A DNA stretch of 16,946 nt, taken from positions 1-16,946 of the forward strand of contig CAZMCC010000085.1 in assembly GCA_964564695.1 (NCBI GenBank), in the 5' to 3' direction. Shown one piece after another: positions 13,222-16,946 of the stretch. The notes under the pieces are model-generated. The model did no database searches. It was given only the letters and a program-made list of their open reading frames with translations, and was not told the origin of the DNA. The translations under genes were made by a program, and so were the position numbers. Positions within the stretch are counted from its first letter, which is position 1, and every line of letters starts with the position of its first letter. This DNA comes from CAZMCC01 sp964564695. Lineage in GTDB: Bacteria > Planctomycetota > Phycisphaerae > Phycisphaerales > UBA1924.

Positions 13222-13250
13222 TTGACACCACGTATAGCCCGATGTATACT
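13222..13250 (+). promoter_or_regulatory. Near-consensus sigma-70 promoter of the hicAB-like unit with an overlapping dyad
   Basis: TTGACA (13222-13227), a 17-bp spacer, then TATACT (13245-13250): 11 of 12 consensus matches. GTATA (13232-13236) and TATAC (13245-13249) form an inverted repeat that covers the spacer and -10. That is where a repressing antitoxin such as a ribbon-helix-helix HicB would be expected to bind. Confidence 0.75.
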
Positions 13251-13419
13251 CAGTGCGTGTGGAAAGCACTGGCGTGCAGGCCCGGTCGGCGCGCCAGCCA
13301 ACACGATTTGTACATTCAGGCGGCCTCGTGCGGCAGTCTCAGCTGTCGCGACCGGGCACGAGCGCCTGAAGTGTGTGGTACCGCAATGCGGTGCAGTTGC
13401 ACGCTTCAGGAGTTCGTGG
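13251..13419 (+). promoter_or_regulatory. Long structured leader of the hicAB-like unit with alternative hairpins
   Basis: About 165 nt separate the predicted transcription start from the first gene. CAGTGC (13251-13256) pairs with GCACTG (13266-13271). Hairpin A pairs 13315-13322 with 13363-13370 (8 bp) and 13325-13331 with 13356-13362 (7 bp). Hairpin B pairs 13365-13375 with 13400-13410 (11 bp, one G-U), enclosing a 7-bp inner stem (13378-13384 with 13388-13394). A and B share 13365-13370, so they exclude each other. B covers the AGG of the AGGAG ribosome binding site (13408-13412). Confidence 0.5.
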
Positions 13420-13671
13420 ATGACGGTCAATGACTTCGAGGCCATGGTTGCGCGGGCGGGCTACGAACTTTCCGGACCCTACGGAAAACAAGGCAAGCTC
13501 GAACGCCGAATATACATCAGGCGGGCCGGCGGCCCCAAGCTAAACGTACAGGTCAATGACGGCGTCGTGAGTGACTTTGACGCCGCGGTGATTGAGGCAT
13601 TGCTCGATGAAGAAAGGTACTTCCAAAGCGGCAAAGGTGACGAAGACGACCCGCAGGGCGGATCGGGCTGA
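13420..13671 (+). CDS. Small protein of a HicAB-like unit, putative atypical toxin
   Basis: I do not recognise this 83-residue protein firmly. Its size, its position directly before and overlapping a HicB-type antitoxin gene, and a plausible helix-strand-strand-strand-helix order all suggest the dsRBD-like HicA fold. The segments are DFEAMVARAGYEL, then LERRIYIRR, GPKLNVQVN and SDFDAAVIEALLDEE. However, it lacks the G-S-H-H motif and contains no histidine at all, so it cannot be a standard HicA ribonuclease. The tail (71-83) is acidic and Gly-rich. ATG 13420 has AGGAG 7 nt upstream. Codons such as GGA, CGA, ATA and CTA are more frequent than in neighbours, a sign of transfer. It could instead be an accessory or decayed toxin. 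Function is unproven. Confidence 0.7.
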   Translation: MTVNDFEAMVARAGYELSGPYGKQGKLERRIYIRRAGGPKLNVQVNDGVVSDFDAAVIEALLDEERYFQSGKGDEDDPQGGSG

Positions 13672-14011
13672 GGCGGCGCGCCTTGCGCACCGTTACCGAG
13701 TGATGATCTCGGAGCATCCCGAGGGCGGATACTTCGGCCAATCGGTCGAAATGCCCGGCGTGCTCGGCCGTGGTGATACTGAGATCGAATGCCTCAAGGA
13801 CATGCGCGACGCGCTCACCGAGACGATCCTCGTCACCTACGAAGAAGGCGAGGAGCCGCCGACACCCGCATCCGAAGGCAAGCGGGACGTTCAGTTCAAT
13901 CTCCGGTTCACGGCGGACGAGCGCATCCGGATCGAGGAGCGGGCTCGTATTGCCGGATTCACGTCGGTTGCTGATTACATTCGGCGTGCGGCGCTTCGGT
14001 ATACCGGCTGA
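13607..14011 (+). CDS. hicB: HicB-type antitoxin with C-terminal ribbon-helix-helix domain
   Basis: A 134-residue predicted antitoxin and autorepressor. Residues ~29-75 form the partial RNase-H-like HicB fold: YRVMISEHPEGGYFGQSVEM (30-49), then PGVLGRGDT and a helix ECLKDMRDALTETI. Residues ~94-131 form a ribbon-helix-helix DNA-binding domain: strand DVQFNLRFT, then ERIRIEERARIAGF and SVADYIRRAALR. The first 28 residues are strongly basic and not part of the usual family. They are encoded by the 65-nt overlap with the preceding gene. GAGG lies 9 nt before ATG 13607; a TTG five codons upstream is an alternative start. A later ATG (M33) would remove the overlap but lacks a good ribosome binding site. 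Confidence 0.8.
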   Translation: MKKGTSKAAKVTKTTRRADRAEAARLAHRYRVMISEHPEGGYFGQSVEMPGVLGRGDTEIECLKDMRDALTETILVTYEEGEEPPTPASEGKRDVQFNLRFTADERIRIEERARIAGFTSVADYIRRAALRYTG

Positions 14012-14026
14012 TTTTTCGCGAGCGAT

Positions 14027-14054
14027 CCGGACCTTCGCAAAGCCTCAGGTCCGG
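14027..14054. terminator. Inverted repeat between convergent hicB and pyrB
   Basis: CCGGACCT (14027-14034) and AGGTCCGG (14047-14054) form a perfect 8-bp stem with a 12-nt loop in the 75-bp gap between the two stop codons. No T tract follows on either strand, so the terminator role is inferred from position. Confidence 0.5.
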
Positions 14055-14086
14055 CGTCCCGCACGCGAGCGCATCGTCGATGTGGT

Positions 14087-15283
14087 TCACCCCGCCGCCA
14101 CGCACAGGAACAGCGCCGCCATCCGCACGCTCAGGCCGTTGGCGACCTGCTGGAGGATCACCGAGCGCGGCCCGTCGGCCACGGCACCCGCGAGCTCGAC
14201 GCCGCGGTTGATGGGGCCGGGGTGCATGACGATCGCGTGGGCCCGCATGCGGGCGGCGCGTTCGGAGGTGAGGCCGTACATCTGCACGTATTCGCGGATG
14301 CTCGGGAACGCGGGGGAGCTCTTGGCGGGCGCGCCCCCCCCACCGGGGGTCTTCGCCTCGTTCGGGTCGACGACGTGGCGCTCGAACTGGATCCGCAGCA
14401 TGTTCACTGCGTCCACCGTCGGCAGGGCGGCGTCCAGGTCCCACTCCACCCGCACCTTGCCCGGCGCGAGGGCCTCGAGCGAGCGCGGGGCCAGCGTCGG
14501 CGGGCCGATGCAGACGACCTCGGCCCCGAGTGCGCTGAGCGCGGCAATATTCGACCGGGCAACCCGCGAGTTCGCGATGTCGCCCACGATCGCCACCCGC
14601 AGCCCCGAGAAGTCGAGCGAATCCAGTCGCCCGGTCGCCTCGGCAAGCGTGTAGGCGTCGAGCAGGCCCTGAGTCGGATGCTCGTGGCGCCCGTCGCCGG
14701 CGTTAATGACGGCACAGGACACATTCCGGGCGATCAGGGCCGCGGCCCCGGACAGCTTGTGGCGGACGACCAGCGCGTCAACTCCCATCGCCTCGATGTT
14801 GTGGGCGGTGTCCTCGATGGTCTCGCCCTTGGAGACGCTCGAGCTCGAGCCCAGGTCGACGACGTCGGCGCTCAAGCGCTGGGCCGCGAGCGTGAAGCTC
14901 ACGCGCGTGCGGGTCGATTCCTCGAAGAAGAGGTTCGCGACGACCTTGCCCCGCAGGGCGGGAACCTTCTTGATCGAGCGAGTCGAGATGTCGGCGAAGG
15001 AACGGGCGGTGCGCAGAGCCGTGCGGATGTGCTCGGGGCTCAGTTCCTGCAGGCCCAGCAGGTGCCGGTGCGACCACCCCCCCGCCCCGGCGGCGGGGTC
15101 GGTGCCGTCGCCGCCCTGGTCAACGTCCGGCGTGCCCGGCGGATTCGCCGGCGCGTGGCGCGTCGAGGGCGACGCCGCCGGGCCGGCGGGGCCAGGAGAT
15201 GCGGCGGTTGCTGGGTTCGGCGTGGAGGTACCGCCGCCCGTCGTGGTCATCGGGGCGGCTCGCTGCGCCTGAGCGGTAGTCAT
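14087..15283 (-). CDS. pyrB: Aspartate carbamoyltransferase catalytic subunit
   Basis: PyrB condenses carbamoyl phosphate with aspartate in de novo pyrimidine synthesis. The catalytic core starts at residue ~70 (WSHRHLLGLQELSPEHI). It has the carbamoyl-phosphate motif ESTRTR (122-127), the SKGET loop with K152, R174-H175 (VVRHKL), HPTQGLLD (202-209), GDIANSRVARSN (234-245) and the aspartate-domain motif HPGPINRGVE (354-363). Two departures are visible: a ~68-residue Pro/Ala/Gly/Thr-rich N-terminal extension, and a Gly/Pro-rich insertion at ~309-326. ATG 15283 keeps the whole extension and has only a weak GGA upstream; M12 (15250) is an alternative. No pyrC or pyrI lies next to it in the window. 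It is divergent from the MFS gene across 109 bp in which no clear promoter was found. Confidence 0.93.
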   Translation of the reverse strand: MTTAQAQRAAPMTTTGGGTSTPNPATAASPGPAGPAASPSTRHAPANPPGTPDVDQGGDGTDPAAGAGGWSHRHLLGLQELSPEHIRTALRTARSFADISTRSIKKVPALRGKVVANLFFEESTRTRVSFTLAAQRLSADVVDLGSSSSVSKGETIEDTAHNIEAMGVDALVVRHKLSGAAALIARNVSCAVINAGDGRHEHPTQGLLDAYTLAEATGRLDSLDFSGLRVAIVGDIANSRVARSNIAALSALGAEVVCIGPPTLAPRSLEALAPGKVRVEWDLDAALPTVDAVNMLRIQFERHVVDPNEAKTPGGGGAPAKSSPAFPSIREYVQMYGLTSERAARMRAHAIVMHPGPINRGVELAGAVADGPRSVILQQVANGLSVRMAALFLCVAAG

Positions 15284-15392
15284 TCAAAGTCCAGTGTAGA
15301 CCCGCCGCCCCCCGCCGAGCGCGAGCGCCGGGCCTAGGGTCCGCGGCTCCGAGGGAGCAGGGTCGACGCCGAGGCCGGCGCCGGAGACGCGC

Positions 15393-16646
15393 GTGCACGA
15401 GCCCACCTTAACCACACATCCGACGCTGGCGTCCCCCGGGACCGGGCGCAAGCCGGCCGTCCCGTTCGTGCTCGTCACGCTGGTGCTCGACGTGCTGGGA
15501 TTCGGGCTGCTGATCCCGGTCGCGCCGCAACTGGTCATGAAGGTGACCGGCGGCACGGTGGAGGAGGCCGCGGGCTCGTACGGGTGGCTGATGGCCACGT
15601 ATGCGGTCATGCAGTTCGTGTTCTCGCCGGTGCTGGGGGCGCTCTCGGACCGCTTCGGGCGTCGCCCGGTAATTCTGCTCTCGCTCCTGGGATCGGGGCT
15701 CGACTACTTCGCCCAGGCCTGGGCCCCCACGCTGTGGCTGCTGTTCGTGACGCGGGCGATCAACGGTGTCTCGGGGGCCAGCATGACCGCCGCCTCGGCC
15801 TACATCGCCGACGTCACGCCGCCGGAGAAGCGGGCCGGCGCGTTCGGCATGGTCGGGGCCGCGTTCGGGCTGGGCTTTGTGTTCGGTCCGCTGCTGGGCG
15901 GGTGGCTGGGGTCGTTCGACGTGCACTACCCGTTCTACGCGGCGGGGGCGATCACGCTGGCGAACTTTGTCTATGGCGCGTTCGTGCTCCCCGAGTCGCT
16001 GCCCAAGGACCGTCGGGCCCACATCACGATCGCGCGGATGAACCCGCTCGCGGTGTTCCAGGGAGTGATGAAGCACAAGCTCGTCGCCGGCCTGGGCGTG
16101 GCGCTGTTCCTGTTCATGCTCGGCGAGATGATGCTCCGCGCGACGTGGAACCTCTCCGCGGCGTACCGCTTCGGCTGGGGGCCTAAGCAAGTCGGGATAT
16201 CGCTGGCGGTGGTGGGCATCTGCTCGGCGCTGGTGCAGGGGGGTCTGGCGCGCAAGGTCGTGCCGAAGCTGGGGGAGAAGTTGTCGGTGCTCATCGGGCT
16301 GGGGTTCGCGGTGTTCGCGTACCTGGCGTATGGGCTGGCGACGCAGGGCTGGATGATGTACGCGATCGTCGCGGTCGCGTGCCTGGGCGGGATCGCGCCG
16401 CCGGCGACCCAGTCGCTCATCACTCGCAGCGTCGGCCCCACCGAGCAGGGGCGCACGCAGGGGGCGATCACCGCGCTGCAGAGCCTCGCGGCCATCATCG
16501 GGCCGCCTGTGGGCACCCACGTGTTCGCGCACTACGCCTCCGACGCCGCCCCGGTGAAGATGGGCGGAGCGGCCTTCTTTGTGGCCGCGGGGCTGGCGTT
16601 GATGGGGTGGGGCGTCGCCGCATGGGTGCTGAGCCGGCGTCCGTAG
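15393..16646 (+). CDS. MFS transporter, TetA/DHA1-like drug:H+ antiporter
   Basis: A 417-residue inner-membrane protein with 12 predicted membrane segments. TM1 carries the acidic DVLGFGLLIPV (33-43) seen in TetA-type exporters. Motif A is GALSDRFGRR (82-91), and motif C, the antiporter signature, is GAAFGLGFVFGPLLGGWLG (155-173). Proton-driven efflux is expected from the family. The substrate is not predictable from sequence, and tetracycline resistance should not be assumed. The GTG start at 15393 is chosen because GGAG lies 6 nt upstream and the reading frame has no better start before TM1. The ~20-residue N-terminal leader is hydrophilic. It is followed by a strong hairpin. Confidence 0.9.
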   Translation: MHEPTLTTHPTLASPGTGRKPAVPFVLVTLVLDVLGFGLLIPVAPQLVMKVTGGTVEEAAGSYGWLMATYAVMQFVFSPVLGALSDRFGRRPVILLSLLGSGLDYFAQAWAPTLWLLFVTRAINGVSGASMTAASAYIADVTPPEKRAGAFGMVGAAFGLGFVFGPLLGGWLGSFDVHYPFYAAGAITLANFVYGAFVLPESLPKDRRAHITIARMNPLAVFQGVMKHKLVAGLGVALFLFMLGEMMLRATWNLSAAYRFGWGPKQVGISLAVVGICSALVQGGLARKVVPKLGEKLSVLIGLGFAVFAYLAYGLATQGWMMYAIVAVACLGGIAPPATQSLITRSVGPTEQGRTQGAITALQSLAAIIGPPVGTHVFAHYASDAAPVKMGGAAFFVAAGLALMGWGVAAWVLSRRP

Positions 16647-16674
16647 AGCGCGGGTGTTCTTCGAGCGCAAAGAA

Positions 16675-16710
16675 CCGGCGGCGAACGACGATCGCGTCGC
16701 CCGCCGCCGG
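16675..16710 (+). terminator. Hairpin downstream of the MFS gene
   Basis: CCGGCGGCG (16675-16683) and CGCCGCCGG (16702-16710) form a perfect 9-bp outer stem. CGACG (16686-16690) and CGTCG (16695-16699) add an inner 5-bp stem. It begins 28 nt after the stop codon. G7 rather than T follows, so it is not a classical intrinsic terminator. Confidence 0.5.
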
Positions 16711-16946
16711 GGGGGAAGAAGTGGTGGTGGTCAGTCGCGTGCCCGGCTGGCGCTGCGAGCGCGTGCCGCGGCGGAAGGAAGGGGAAGAGGAAGCGAGCGC
16801 GGGGGGCGCGGTGTTGGGGGCGTTGGGGGGGCCCTTGGCGGGGCCCCGCGGGGGCAGGCACGCCATCGGTCGCGCCGAGCCCACACGCCCGCGGACGGGG
16901 AAGTGTTCGTAACGGAGGGACACTGGGGCTATCCTGTGATCCTGGT
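16711..16946. other. G-rich non-coding tail of the window
   Basis: No convincing gene is seen on either strand; open frames here have low-complexity translations. The + strand has G-runs at 16801-16806, 16816-16820, 16825-16831, 16840-16843 and 16850-16854, enough for a G-quadruplex. The last ~40 bases are less G-rich and may approach the next gene's promoter. Confidence 0.4.

Noticed and set aside
13315..13410. Integron attC site or tRNA in the hicAB-like leader
   Set aside because: No GTTRRRY/RYYYAAC core sites, no CCA end and no T- or D-arm consensus. The pairings fit a leader structure better.
13222..13419. In-frame N-terminal extension of the putative toxin back to the promoter
   Set aside because: The frame is open, but it would start at or before the -35 box. 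AGGAG with correct spacing marks ATG 13420.
16495..16923. Minus-strand open frame at the right edge
   Set aside because: It overlaps the end of the MFS gene, is Pro/Ser/Arg-rich, and has no ribosome binding site or recognisable domain.

Overview
The window is about 70% GC with strongly GC-biased third codon positions. The gene set points to a planctomycete, probably a Phycisphaerae/Phycisphaerales-type bacterium. This is an inference from three things: an excisionase-type HTH fused to a receiver, an HDOD protein fused to a histidine kinase, and a repeat lipoprotein that resembles the chlamydial cysteine-rich envelope protein OmcB. No rRNA or tRNA gene was seen that could confirm the lineage.

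Layout, left to right. Minus strand 1-1441: pepP-like Xaa-Pro peptidase followed by accB (biotin carboxyl carrier protein, cut by the window edge), joined by an ATGA overlap. Plus strand 1569-4683: a tightly coupled operon of an ABC permease, a CxxxxxCC zinc/iron-cluster-type protein and tsaB, with both junctions ATGA. The middle gene carries an in-frame insertion containing a palindromic repeat. Plus strand 5033-9113: a signalling cluster of HTH-receiver protein, HDOD/histidine kinase and GAF protein. Minus strand 9137-9940: ispD, convergent with the GAF gene. Plus strand 10236-11885: a secreted lipoprotein of four DUF11-type repeats behind a good sigma-70 promoter and a structured leader, closed by a textbook terminator. 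Plus strand 12113-12562: mscL. A two-copy inverted REP element (REPIN) at 12570-12649 lies between mscL and a convergent GNAT acetyltransferase gene. Plus strand 13222-14011: a consensus promoter, a structured leader, and a two-gene toxin-antitoxin-like unit in which a HicB-type antitoxin is paired with a histidine-free HicA-sized partner. Minus strand 14087-15283: pyrB with a long low-complexity N-terminus. Plus strand 15393-16646: a TetA-like MFS exporter, then a hairpin and a G-rich tail.

Most genes are core metabolism or envelope genes: fatty acid synthesis, t6A tRNA modification, isoprenoid and pyrimidine synthesis, osmotic safety valve. The accessory parts are the signalling cluster, the hicAB-like unit, and two mobile-repeat traces (the REPIN and the palindrome inside the cysteine-cluster gene). 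The most promising undescribed items are the hicAB-like unit, with its atypical partner and its apparent alternative-pairing leader over the ribosome binding site, and the OmcB-like lipoprotein outside the Chlamydiae.
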